A stretch of 64,000 nucleotides of DNA. Source: Nakamurella panacisegetis (GTDB lineage: Bacteria; Actinomycetota; Actinomycetes; Mycobacteriales; Nakamurellaceae). Below, piece by piece: positions 36,526 through 44,476 of this stretch. The DNA is taken from positions 1,364,001 to 1,428,000 of the forward strand of contig NZ_LT629710.1 of the NCBI RefSeq assembly GCF_900104535.1, written 5' to 3'. Within the stretch, counting starts at the first letter, position 1; the number at the start of each line of letters is the position of its first letter. The position numbers and the translations under genes were made by a program. The notes under the pieces are model-generated. The model was not told where the DNA came from and ran no database searches. It was given only the letters and a program-made list of their open reading frames with translations.

Positions 36526-37395
36526 TCACAGCGTCGGCAGTTTGTCCGGACTGCGCACCAGGTCGAGCCGGACGATCCGGCCGTCCCGGACCGTCAGGGA
36601 GGCGACGGTGTCGACCCGGTCTCCGTCCATGAAGACGAAGCCGGGCAGACCGTTGACCAGGCTCGGCCGGACCCATTGCCCCGGGCCGGCCTTGCGCAGG
36701 ATGCCCAGCACGAAGCGGCCCACATGGTCAGCTCCGTGCACCGGGCGTCGCGCCGAGCTGACCACGCCGCCGCCGTCGCTGGTCAGCACCACGTCCGGGT
36801 CCAGGACCGTGAGCAACGCGGCGAGGTCGCCACCGGCCGCGGCGCCGGCGAAGGCGGCCACGGCGGCGTCGTGCTCGGCCCGGTCCACCTCGACCCGCGG
36901 CGCCCTGGCCGCGACGTGGGCCCTGGCCCGCACGGCCAACTGACGGACCGCCGCCGGGGTACGGCCCACGGTGGAGGCGACCTCGGCGAACGGCATGCCG
37001 AACAGGTCGTGCAGAACCCACGCGATGCGCTCGGCCGGGCTGAGCGTCTCCAGCACGACCAGCAGGGCGTAGCTGATCGACTCGTCCAACGTCACCCGGT
37101 CGGCGGGGTCGGCGTCGGCGGCCACCAGCGGCTCCGGCAGCCACGAGCCGACGTACGTCTCACGGCGCAGCCGGGCCGACCGCAGGGCATCCAACGCCAG
37201 CCGAGCCACGGCCACCGTCGCCCAGGCCTCGACGTCGAGCACCGGGTCCCGCGCGTCGGCCGCGGCCAATCTCGACCAGCAATCGGAGACCACGTCCTGC
37301 GCCTCGGCCCGGCTGCCGAGCACCGCATAGGCGATCCTGATCAGGCGGGGCCGGGCCTCGTCGAAGTCGGCGGCCAGGTCGTCCGACCTCGTCAT
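36526..37395 (-). CDS. sigJ: ECF41-type sigma factor (SigJ-like) with SnoaL-like domain
   Basis: 289 aa. Sigma region 2 (RLIRIAYAVLGSRAEAQDVVSDCW) and region 4 (MPFAEVASTVGRTPAAVRQ) are followed by a SnoaL-like domain from about residue 165. The hallmark ECF41 motifs are present: WLPEP at 85-89, DGGG in the C-terminal domain, and PDKL five residues from the end (281-286 region). In ECF41 factors this tail replaces an anti-sigma factor. The start overlaps the stop of the upstream NmrA-like gene (ATGA), giving translational coupling. Confidence 0.92.
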   Translation of the reverse strand: MTRSDDLAADFDEARPRLIRIAYAVLGSRAEAQDVVSDCWSRLAAADARDPVLDVEAWATVAVARLALDALRSARLRRETYVGSWLPEPLVAADADPADRVTLDESISYALLVVLETLSPAERIAWVLHDLFGMPFAEVASTVGRTPAAVRQLAVRARAHVAARAPRVEVDRAEHDAAVAAFAGAAAGGDLAALLTVLDPDVVLTSDGGGVVSSARRPVHGADHVGRFVLGILRKAGPGQWVRPSLVNGLPGFVFMDGDRVDTVASLTVRDGRIVRLDLVRSPDKLPTL

Positions 37396-38147
37396 CGGCC
37401 CGAGCCGACCGGGAACTGCTCTCCGAGCCACTGCGTGAAGGTCTGTCGTCCACGGGGGCCGTCCTGCAGCGGGAGCAGGCCGTCGCCCGCCATCGCGGTC
37501 CCGGCCCGGCCCGGGAATCGGATCGGCAGTATGAAGCGGGGTCGCCCCCGGTGGGCGTTCACCGCCCTCACCATCGCGATCATGTCCTCTACCCGCGGTC
37601 CGGCCAGGTCCGGTGTGCGGCCCACCGGCTCACCGGCCGCCAGCTCGACCAGGGCTTGCGCCACCTCAGCCGCGGCGATCGGCTGCGACCGCATCCGCGG
37701 GACCAGCGCCGGTCCGCGTCCGCGATCCAGAAACTGCCCGGCGAACTCGTGGAACTGGGTGGCCCGGAGCACGCTCACCGGCGCGCCGGAGCCCAACACC
37801 AATTCCTCCTGGGCCCGTTTGCCCTGGTAGTAACCGAAATCGACCCGGTCGACCCCGACGATCGACAGCGCGACGTGGTGTCGGACCCCGGCTCGGCGGC
37901 CCGAGTCCAACAGGTGCCGCGATGCCGAGGTGAAGAACCGCACCGACTTCGCTCTCCCGATCGTGGTCACGTTGCTGACGTCGATCAGAGTGTCCACACC
38001 GGCCAGGGCCTCGTCCAGACCCTGGCCGGTGGTGATGTCCACCCCCGCCGACCGGGCCAGGACGACGCTGCCGTGACCGGCGTCCTGCAACGCACCCACC
38101 ACTTTCCGACCCAGCAGGCCGGTCCCGCCGGCTACCGCAACTCGCAT
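37392..38147 (-). CDS. NmrA/SDR-like epimerase, ECF41 partner (COE-type)
   Basis: 251 aa. It begins MRVAVAGGTGLLGRKVVGAL, the atypical SDR nucleotide loop. VSNVTTIGRAKSV and HVALSIVGVDRVDFGYYQGK supply the conserved Tyr and Lys region; the C-terminal FPGRAGTAMAGDGLLP is typical of the group. ECF41 sigma genes are usually next to such a carboxymuconolactone decarboxylase, oxidoreductase or epimerase (COE) gene, and this is the epimerase type. It is the first gene of the operon, coupled to sigJ by a 4-nt overlap. The substrate is unknown. Confidence 0.88.
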   Translation of the reverse strand: MRVAVAGGTGLLGRKVVGALQDAGHGSVVLARSAGVDITTGQGLDEALAGVDTLIDVSNVTTIGRAKSVRFFTSASRHLLDSGRRAGVRHHVALSIVGVDRVDFGYYQGKRAQEELVLGSGAPVSVLRATQFHEFAGQFLDRGRGPALVPRMRSQPIAAAEVAQALVELAAGEPVGRTPDLAGPRVEDMIAMVRAVNAHRGRPRFILPIRFPGRAGTAMAGDGLLPLQDGPRGRQTFTQWLGEQFPVGSGR

Positions 38148-38192
38148 GTTCACTGCCCTGCTTTCGTTCGACGACGTGGCCCTGCCCATATC

Positions 38193-38219
38193 GACGACGC
38201 AGCTCCGCGTTCTGTGACA
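38193..38219 (-). promoter_or_regulatory. ECF41-dependent promoter (TGTCACA-N16-CGTC)
   Basis: On the minus strand TGTCACA (38213-38219) is followed after 16 nt by CGTC (38193-38196), the published ECF41 promoter form. A second CGTC overlaps at 38196-38199. It lies about 45 nt before the NmrA-like ATG and so makes the sigma operon autoregulated. Confidence 0.75.
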
Positions 38220-38275
38220 CGGACCGGCAAGTGCGGGCCGGCCCCGACCGAACCGCCGGCGTGAAGGCGCTGCCG

Positions 38276-39706
38276 TCAGTTCCGTTCCTGCATCGGCATG
38301 ACGACCTCGCGCACGATCAGCTGGACGGCCGCGGCGACCGGCACGGCCAGCACCGCTCCGGTGACACCGAGCAGGGCGCCGCCGACGAGCAGGGCGACCA
38401 CCACCGCGCCGGTCGAGATATCGACCTGGCGGCGCATCACCCGCGGGTACAGCCAGTAGGCCTCGAACAGGTGCTGGGTCAGGTAGAACGCCGCGGCCAC
38501 GATGCCCACCGTGATCGACTGGGTGAACCCGAGCAGGGTCATCGACACGCCCACGATGATGGGTCCGACCACCGGCACGAAGTCCAGCACGGCCGCGCCC
38601 AGAGCGATGGCCCACGGGTAGGGCAGACCCACGATCGCGGCGAACACACCGGCGACCAGGCCGGCCTGGATGGCCACCAGTGTGGCCCCAACCAGGTAGC
38701 CGCCCATCTGCTTGAAGATCTTGTCGCCGAGGTCGCTGACCCGGGTGCGGCGGCTGGCCGGGGCCAGGCGGTAGGCGGCCAGCTTGATCTTCGGGAATCC
38801 GGCGAGGAAGAACAGCGACAACACCAGGACCACCAGCAGGTCGGCGGCCACCGAGGCGACGGTGACGCCGGCGGACACGATGCTGCCCGCCGCTCCCCCG
38901 CCGATGGTCGACACGAAGTTGGACTTCTTGATGGCGTCCAGGATGCCGAACTTCTCGTCCAGGCTCTTGACGCTGGCGTTGTTCTGGAGATTGGTGATCA
39001 GGGTCGGGACGCTCTTCACGAATGTCGCCAGCTCGGTGACGATCGGCGGAACGATCGCATAGATGGCCCCGCCCAGCGCCGCGACCAGCCCCAGGAAGAC
39101 GATCGTCACCGCCCACCCGCGCTTGAGGCCGCGTCGTACCAGCGCCGAAACGGCCGGGTCGAGGCCGATGGCGAGCAGGAAGGCCACCGCGATGACGATC
39201 AGCGTGGCGCGGAGGGTGTCGAGCGACAGGTAGGTGACGTAGGCCAACAGCAGACCCAACCCACCGAAGAAGCCGACCCGGAACGGGTGGAACGTGTGCT
39301 GGGCGGCCCGCTCGTCATCCGCCACCTGATCGGCGGCGCGCCGGTTGGCCGCAGCCTCGGCCTCGGCGACCTGCGCGGCCCGGGCCGCGCGCTCCGCCAT
39401 CATCCGAGTGGTCATGGTCGACAGCGCGGTACCCAGCCCGGCCAGCCGACGCCGCTGGATGACGGCCCGCGCGGCGACCGGATCGCCGGCCGCGGCGGCC
39501 GCGTCCTCGGCCGCCTCCTGATCGGACACCACATCGTCCTGATCGGACACCACGTCGCCGTCGACCTGCTGCAGCGCTCGCAGGGCCTGGTGCAGGGCGG
39601 CGTTCTCGGCGACCAACCGGTCGCGTTCGGCCGCCAACCCGCCGGTCTGCTCCGGAGCAGGGTCGGCCTCCTCCGAAGGAGGACGGTGGGCGTCGAGATC
39701 GGTCAT
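38276..39706 (-). CDS. AI-2E-family transporter with cytoplasmic N-terminal extension
   Basis: 476 aa. The C-terminal 330 residues carry about eight membrane helices of the AI-2E/TqsA permease family, with the typical GLPYPWAIALGAAVLDFVPVVGP near the end and GAVVVALLVGGALLGVTGAVLAVPVA. Substrates in the family range from autoinducer-2 to Na+ (antiport), so none is assigned. An acidic 120-residue N-terminal part with a likely coiled coil (LAAERDRLVAENAALHQAL) precedes. The start overlaps the stop of the GNAT gene (ATGA). Confidence 0.88.
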   Translation of the reverse strand: MTDLDAHRPPSEEADPAPEQTGGLAAERDRLVAENAALHQALRALQQVDGDVVSDQDDVVSDQEAAEDAAAAAGDPVAARAVIQRRRLAGLGTALSTMTTRMMAERAARAAQVAEAEAAANRRAADQVADDERAAQHTFHPFRVGFFGGLGLLLAYVTYLSLDTLRATLIVIAVAFLLAIGLDPAVSALVRRGLKRGWAVTIVFLGLVAALGGAIYAIVPPIVTELATFVKSVPTLITNLQNNASVKSLDEKFGILDAIKKSNFVSTIGGGAAGSIVSAGVTVASVAADLLVVLVLSLFFLAGFPKIKLAAYRLAPASRRTRVSDLGDKIFKQMGGYLVGATLVAIQAGLVAGVFAAIVGLPYPWAIALGAAVLDFVPVVGPIIVGVSMTLLGFTQSITVGIVAAAFYLTQHLFEAYWLYPRVMRRQVDISTGAVVVALLVGGALLGVTGAVLAVPVAAAVQLIVREVVMPMQERN

Positions 39707-39999
39707 CGGGCGATCAGATCCTTCTCGTCCGGGTGCCGGGACACCCACACCGGGATGTACGGGCAGCTCGGGACGATCTTCAGACCGCGGGCCCTGGTGT
39801 CGTCGAAGACGCGCTGGACCAGCTCGGATGCTGCCCCGGTACCGCGAAATCGGGGGTCGGCGTACGTGTGGGTGACGTCCCTGACGCCGGGCCGTTCCAG
39901 ATAGTCGAGCACCGCGGCCTCCGCCCCGTCGACGGACAGCCGGAAACGGCGCTGCGCCTCCAAGTGTTCGATCACATGCTCGCCCTTGGATCCCGTCAT
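39703..39999 (-). CDS. Minimal GNAT-type acetyltransferase (YjdJ-like)
   Basis: 98 aa, the short GNAT form (COG2388-like). The acetyl-CoA loop is YADPRFRGTGAASELV and IVPSCPYIPVWVSRHPDE is the typical C-terminus, whose Cys is conserved in the group. The acceptor is unknown. It is 4 nt overlapped with the downstream AI-2E-family gene, so the two are likely one transcript. Confidence 0.9.
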   Translation of the reverse strand: MTGSKGEHVIEHLEAQRRFRLSVDGAEAAVLDYLERPGVRDVTHTYADPRFRGTGAASELVQRVFDDTRARGLKIVPSCPYIPVWVSRHPDEKDLIAR

Positions 40000-40028
40000 A
40001 TCCGGAATCGTGACACAGCCGGGCGACA

Positions 40029-40070
40029 ATGCCGCGCGCAGCGGGTCGCGAATGGTGCGCCGCGCGGCAT
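40029..40070. repeat. 10-bp inverted repeat upstream of the amino-acid ABC operon
   Basis: ATGCCGCGCG (40029-40038) and CGCGCGGCAT (40061-40070) pair perfectly across 22 nt. It lies in the divergent gap between the GNAT gene and the binding-protein gene and may be a regulator site or hairpin. Confidence 0.5.
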
Positions 40071-40136
40071 CGGGGTGGGACTGAGTGGTGGACCACAGCA
40101 CGGGTCGACCATTCCGTCCGGGTCGGCGCAGGTCCG

Positions 40137-40142
40137 TATGCT
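40137..40142 (+). promoter_or_regulatory. -10 box (TATGCT) for amino-acid ABC operon
   Basis: TATGCT lies 67 nt before the ATG at 40210, the best -10 match in the gap; no convincing -35 was seen. Confidence 0.4.
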
Positions 40143-40209
40143 CGGCTGGTCCTGCTGCGCGATCGCTCGTCGTCGCCCGGCTGATCGCCCCGAACCAGTG
40201 GAGCCCTCG

Positions 40210-41235
40210 ATGTCCGTCCGTCGTCCTCTGACCCTTGTGGTCGCCCTGGCTGCGGCCACCGCACTGACCGTTTCGGCCTGCGGGTCGTCGTCCAGTGGTT
40301 CGACCGGGGCGTCCGCGACCTCCGGCTCGGCCGTCGCGTCGGCCCCGGCCGCCGCCGCGGTGAGCAGCTCCGCCGCCTCGTCGGCCGGATCCTCGGCGGC
40401 CGCCCCGTCCGCGGTCGGCGCCACCGGTTCGTCGCAACCGGCGTCCTCGGTTGCTTCGTCCGGCGCGGGTTCGGTCAGCCTGACCGGATGCACCCCGGCC
40501 GACCTGAAGACCGTCGCCGGCGGCACGCTGACCATCGCCACCGACAACCCGGCCTACGACCCGTGGTTCTCGGGCAACGACCCGAGCAATGGCAAGGGCT
40601 TCGAATCCGCGGTCGCCTACGCCGTGGCCACCAAACTCGGGTACACCAAGGCCCAGGTGAAATGGGTCAAGGAGTCATTCAACGCGGCGATCTCGCCGGC
40701 CCCGAAGAACTTCGACTTCGACATCAACGAGTTCACCATCACCGCCGAGCGGGCCAAGGCGGTCGACTTCTCGACCAGCTACTACGACGTGACGCAGGCG
40801 GTGGTCACGGTCAAGGGTTCGAAGATCGCCTCCGCCAAGTCCGTCGCCGACCTCAAGGGCGCGAAACTGGGCGCACAGATCGGCACCACCAGTCTGGACG
40901 CACTCAACGGGGTCATCGCCCCGTCGTCGAAGGCGACCATCTTCCCGACCAACGACGCCGCGGTCGCCCAGCTCAAGAACGGACAGGTCGACGGGATCGT
41001 GGTCGACACCCCGACCGCCTTCTACATGGCCTCGGCGCAGCTCGACAACGGCGTGATCGTCGGACAGCTGCCCTCCGGCAGCGGCAAGCCGGACCAGTTC
41101 GGTCTGCTCCTGGACAAGGGCTCGCCGCTGACCGCGTGCGCGAGCAAGGCGGTCGACGCTCTGCGCGCCGACGGCACCCTGACCAAGCTGCAGACGACCT
41201 GGCTGGCCAACGCCGGCGCACCCGTCCTCAAGTAG
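40210..41235 (+). CDS. Amino-acid ABC transporter substrate-binding lipoprotein
   Basis: 341 aa. The signal peptide and lipobox end at Cys24 (LTVSACGSSS). A Ser/Ala linker leads to the binding fold of family 3 (polar amino acids): LTIATDNPAYDPWFSG, FDFDINEFTITAERAKAVDFS and VDGIVVDTPTAFYM. It should catch an amino acid outside the membrane and deliver it to the permease encoded next. GGAG 6 nt before the ATG supports the start. It is the first gene of a three-gene operon (gap of 5 nt to the permease). Confidence 0.93.
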   Translation: MSVRRPLTLVVALAAATALTVSACGSSSSGSTGASATSGSAVASAPAAAAVSSSAASSAGSSAAAPSAVGATGSSQPASSVASSGAGSVSLTGCTPADLKTVAGGTLTIATDNPAYDPWFSGNDPSNGKGFESAVAYAVATKLGYTKAQVKWVKESFNAAISPAPKNFDFDINEFTITAERAKAVDFSTSYYDVTQAVVTVKGSKIASAKSVADLKGAKLGAQIGTTSLDALNGVIAPSSKATIFPTNDAAVAQLKNGQVDGIVVDTPTAFYMASAQLDNGVIVGQLPSGSGKPDQFGLLLDKGSPLTACASKAVDALRADGTLTKLQTTWLANAGAPVLK

Positions 41236-41240
41236 TCCGC

Positions 41241-42104
41241 GTGACCTCGGCGGACGGCTGGGCGCCGTCCAAGATCCAGCAGGAGCGCCTGGCCTACCGC
41301 CGCTCGCGCAGCCGGCGATCGACCCTGATCGCCGCCACGTCGACGGTCGTGCTGATCGCGGTGGTCGCCGTGGCGGTCGTCAACACGCAGGGGTGGCCGC
41401 GGTTCAAGGCGTCGTTCCTGGACCTGAAGTACGGCTGGCAGGTGTTGCCGGACATCGCCAAGGGTCTCTGGCTGAACGTCCGGCTGATGGTGGTCTGCGA
41501 GGTGATCATCCTGGTCCTGGCCATGGTGCTGGCCGTCGCCCGGTCGCTGCGAGGTCCGGTCTTCTTCCCGGTCCGCGCGGCCGCCACGATCTACACCGAT
41601 ATCTTCCGTGGGCTGCCGCTGCTGCTGGTGCTGTACCTGCTGGGTTTCGGCGTTCCGGCCCTGCGCATCAGCTGGCTGCCGAACAACACGTTGATCTGGG
41701 GCGCTGCCGGGCTGATCCTGACCTACACCGCCTACAACGCGGAGGTACTGCGGGCCGGGATGGAATCGGTTCATCCCTCGCAGCGGGCGGCGGCCCGGTC
41801 GCTCGGCCTCTCGCACGCCAAGACCATGCGTCACGTCGTCATTCCGCAGGCCTTCCGCCGGGTGATGCCGCCGCTCCTCAACGACCTGGTGTCGCTGCAG
41901 AAGGACACGGCGTTGATCGCCGCCCTCGGCACGCCGTACTACGACGCGGTACTGCAGGCCGACATCGACGCCAAGACGACGTACAACTACACGCCGTACG
42001 TGGTCGCCGGTCTGTTGTTCCTGCTGCTCACCATTCCCATGACGAGGTTCACCGACGCCTTCGCCCGCCGACAGGGCTGGACGACCGCGGGAGCGACGGT
42101 ATGA
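41241..42104 (+). CDS. Amino-acid ABC transporter permease
   Basis: 287 aa with one N-terminal helix and about five core helices. The HisM/GlnP-type motif EVLRAGMESVHPSQRAAARSLGLS matches the EAA loop that docks to the ATPase. Only one permease gene is present, so it may form a homodimer. The start is GTG at 41241, 5 nt after the binding-protein stop; its stop overlaps the ATPase start by 4 nt (ATGA). Confidence 0.93.
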   Translation: MTSADGWAPSKIQQERLAYRRSRSRRSTLIAATSTVVLIAVVAVAVVNTQGWPRFKASFLDLKYGWQVLPDIAKGLWLNVRLMVVCEVIILVLAMVLAVARSLRGPVFFPVRAAATIYTDIFRGLPLLLVLYLLGFGVPALRISWLPNNTLIWGAAGLILTYTAYNAEVLRAGMESVHPSQRAAARSLGLSHAKTMRHVVIPQAFRRVMPPLLNDLVSLQKDTALIAALGTPYYDAVLQADIDAKTTYNYTPYVVAGLLFLLLTIPMTRFTDAFARRQGWTTAGATV

Positions 42105-42904
42105 ATCAGCCCTCCGAGCCGTACCGGTCCTCCGAGCCGCCCCGGCCGACCGGACCCGAGCCGGACCTCCTGCAGATCGAGCACCTGCGGAAGTCCTACG
42201 GCGAGCACGTCATCCTGCGTGACCTGTCGCTGTCGGTGGCGCCGCACCAGTGCGTGGTGCTGATCGGAGCGTCCGGTTCCGGGAAGTCGACGCTGTTGCG
42301 CTGCCTCAACCTGCTGGAGACGGTCGACGACGGGATCATCCGGCTGGGCGGGGTCGACATCACCGACCCGCGGGCCCGCGCCGACGACATCCGCACCCGG
42401 GTCGGGATCGTCTTCCAGTCGTTCAACCTGTTCCCGCACATGAGCGTGCTCGACAACGTCACCCTCGCCTCCCGGGTGGTGCACGGCATCGACCGCGGCC
42501 GGGCCGAGGCCGACGCGATGGCCATGCTGGACCGGGTCGGCCTGGCCGAGAAGGCGAAGGCCAGGCCGGACAACCTGTCCGGCGGCCAGCAGCAGCGGGT
42601 GGCGATCGCCCGGGCCCTGGTCAACCGGCCCCTGCTGATGCTGTTCGACGAGGTCACCAGCGCCCTCGACCCGGAGCTGGTCGGCGAGGTGCTCGGCCTG
42701 CTGACCGAGCTGAAGTCGGAGGGCATGACCATGCTGGTGGCCACCCACGAGATGGGCTTCGCCCGTCAGGTAGCCGACGAGGTGGTTTTCCTGGCCGACG
42801 GCGGGGTCGCCGAATCAGGACCGCCCGAGCAGGTGCTGGCCGACCCGGTCGATCCGCGCACCCAACGATTCCTGCGCCGCATCATCGACGCCGGACGCCT
42901 GTGA
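42101..42904 (+). CDS. Amino-acid ABC transporter ATP-binding protein (GlnQ-like)
   Basis: 267 aa ATPase. Walker A is GASGSGKST, the signature is [15 protein letters not shown], Walker B is LLMLFDEVTSALD and the switch His is in VATHEMGF. It powers the importer encoded just upstream, with which its start overlaps by 4 nt. A 22-residue Pro-rich N-terminus precedes the domain. A close paralogue without partners lies at 61074-61856. Confidence 0.95.
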   Translation: MNQPSEPYRSSEPPRPTGPEPDLLQIEHLRKSYGEHVILRDLSLSVAPHQCVVLIGASGSGKSTLLRCLNLLETVDDGIIRLGGVDITDPRARADDIRTRVGIVFQSFNLFPHMSVLDNVTLASRVVHGIDRGRAEADAMAMLDRVGLAEKAKARPDNLSGGQQQRVAIARALVNRPLLMLFDEVTSALDPELVGEVLGLLTELKSEGMTMLVATHEMGFARQVADEVVFLADGGVAESGPPEQVLADPVDPRTQRFLRRIIDAGRL

Positions 42905-42920
42905 CTCCGGCGTCGTCGGG

Positions 42921-44351
42921 TCAGGACGCCTGCGTGGTGCGGCACGATCCCAGCGCCACCTGGTGCAGGCTCATGCCGTTCGCCAGGTCCCGGTAGGGCC
43001 GGAAGAACTGCGGGTCCGACCAGTCCCACACGCGGTGTGGTGACGCCGACAGCGGCGTCGGGGTTGCACTCCAGCAATAGGCGGAGCGCAGCAGCCCGCC
43101 GGTCGCGTTGACGAACAGGCTCCAGGCCAGCACGAGGACGATCAGCACGGGCACGACCCGGCCCCGGTGGGCCGGTTCGGGGGTACCGGGCGTCCGCGGG
43201 CGGAACAACAACCCCAGCACCGGCGCCGACAGCACCATCAGGAACGGCAGGACGTCGATCATCAGACGCGGGCCGTACGTCGATCCTCCGGACGAGCCGT
43301 ACTTGGACACCACCAGCAGCTGCCCGACGAACGAGAGCCCGAGCACCACGTCGAAGCCGGTCAGGGCGCGTCGACGCCACATCCACCACAGGCCGGCACC
43401 GGCGAACAGCAACACCGGGTCGAAGAACACCATGCCCCGCGACGGTGAGATCAGGTTGACCCCGATGCTCTCCCAGAAGCCGTATTCCACGGTCCCGGAG
43501 AGGTTGCTGGCCAGGTAGTACGGCGGCAGCACGGCCCGGTACTGCGTGTAGGAGAAGGCGACGAACACGGCCGCGACGACCAGCAGGGCGGCGGCGGCCG
43601 GGACCACCCGGTTCCGCCGGGTCACCAGCAACCAGCCGCCGATCAACACCACCACGACGACATCGGTCGGCCGCGAGATCGCGGCCAACCCCAGGAACAA
43701 TCCGAGGGCGGCACCGTACTTCCACGACCGGTGCAACCGCTGGACGGCCAGCAGGGCGCAGACCAGGAACAGCATCGACGCGGTCTGCTGCCACAGCGCC
43801 CGGGACGCGATCGACCAGGCACTTGAGGCGAACGCGAACACCAGCGCGACGGTCAGCGCGACCTTCGGCGTAGCCCACGGACGGTCACTGCCCAGGACGA
43901 CCTTGCGGAGCAGGACGGTCGTCACGGCCACGATCAGGCTCGCCGTCGGCACCTCGACCAGCCACACCTGGCTCGGATCGGAGATGGACAACGAGGCCGG
44001 GGACCGCCCGAACAGCGCCGACAGGAAGTCGGCCGGCGCCGCCAACAGCATGGTCGGCCACGGGTAGAAGGGCACCAGGTGCCCGCCCACGCTGACCAGG
44101 TCACGGCGATAGGTCAGCTCGGCCACCACGCGGTAGCCGTCGAGGTGCAGGTTGAAATGGTGGAAGAACTGCCAGGCGGTGATCGTCGACAGCCGCGAAT
44201 CGGCGGACTGCGGCGTCGGGCTGAAGGTGTGGACGAGAAAGACGAAGGCCCCGAGCCCCCAGGTCCGCGCCCACGGCCGTCGATACCACGACGCGGCAGA
44301 GGCATCCGGCGTCACCCGGTCGGAGCCGGCCATCTCCGCAGCAGTCGGCAC
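42921..44351 (-). CDS. Polytopic membrane protein, GT-C/mannosyltransferase-like
   Basis: 476 aa with about ten membrane helices. The long first outer loop contains ELTYRRDLVSVGGHLVPFYPWP, and the region before the third helix and the LISPSRGMVFFDPVLLF stretch recall actinobacterial GT-C-type sugar transferases. No family was identified with certainty. It is convergent with the ABC ATPase gene (16-nt gap). The GTG at 44349-44351 is chosen over the downstream ATG at 44333 because TATGCT lies 6 nt before it. Confidence 0.65.
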   Translation of the reverse strand: MPTAAEMAGSDRVTPDASAASWYRRPWARTWGLGAFVFLVHTFSPTPQSADSRLSTITAWQFFHHFNLHLDGYRVVAELTYRRDLVSVGGHLVPFYPWPTMLLAAPADFLSALFGRSPASLSISDPSQVWLVEVPTASLIVAVTTVLLRKVVLGSDRPWATPKVALTVALVFAFASSAWSIASRALWQQTASMLFLVCALLAVQRLHRSWKYGAALGLFLGLAAISRPTDVVVVVLIGGWLLVTRRNRVVPAAAALLVVAAVFVAFSYTQYRAVLPPYYLASNLSGTVEYGFWESIGVNLISPSRGMVFFDPVLLFAGAGLWWMWRRRALTGFDVVLGLSFVGQLLVVSKYGSSGGSTYGPRLMIDVLPFLMVLSAPVLGLLFRPRTPGTPEPAHRGRVVPVLIVLVLAWSLFVNATGGLLRSAYCWSATPTPLSASPHRVWDWSDPQFFRPYRDLANGMSLHQVALGSCRTTQAS

Positions 44352-44357
44352 CGCCGC

Positions 44358-44363
44358 AGCATA
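44358..44363 (-). promoter_or_regulatory. -10 box (TATGCT) of leaderless membrane-protein gene
   Basis: TATGCT on the minus strand lies 6 nt before the GTG at 44351. Confidence 0.5.
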
Positions 44364-44476
44364 GTGGCCGGGAGTGTGGGCCTGTGGCAGTGTGCTCGTA
44401 TGAAAGAGCAGGGCAGCGAGGGACGCACGCGGTGCCAGGCCGACGGTGCGACGAGCCCGTCCGCGCACAGCCGCCC

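Noticed and set aside
38276-39706. Quorum-sensing AI-2 exporter
   Set aside because: The family name is historical; members move other substrates and no luxS or lsr gene is near.
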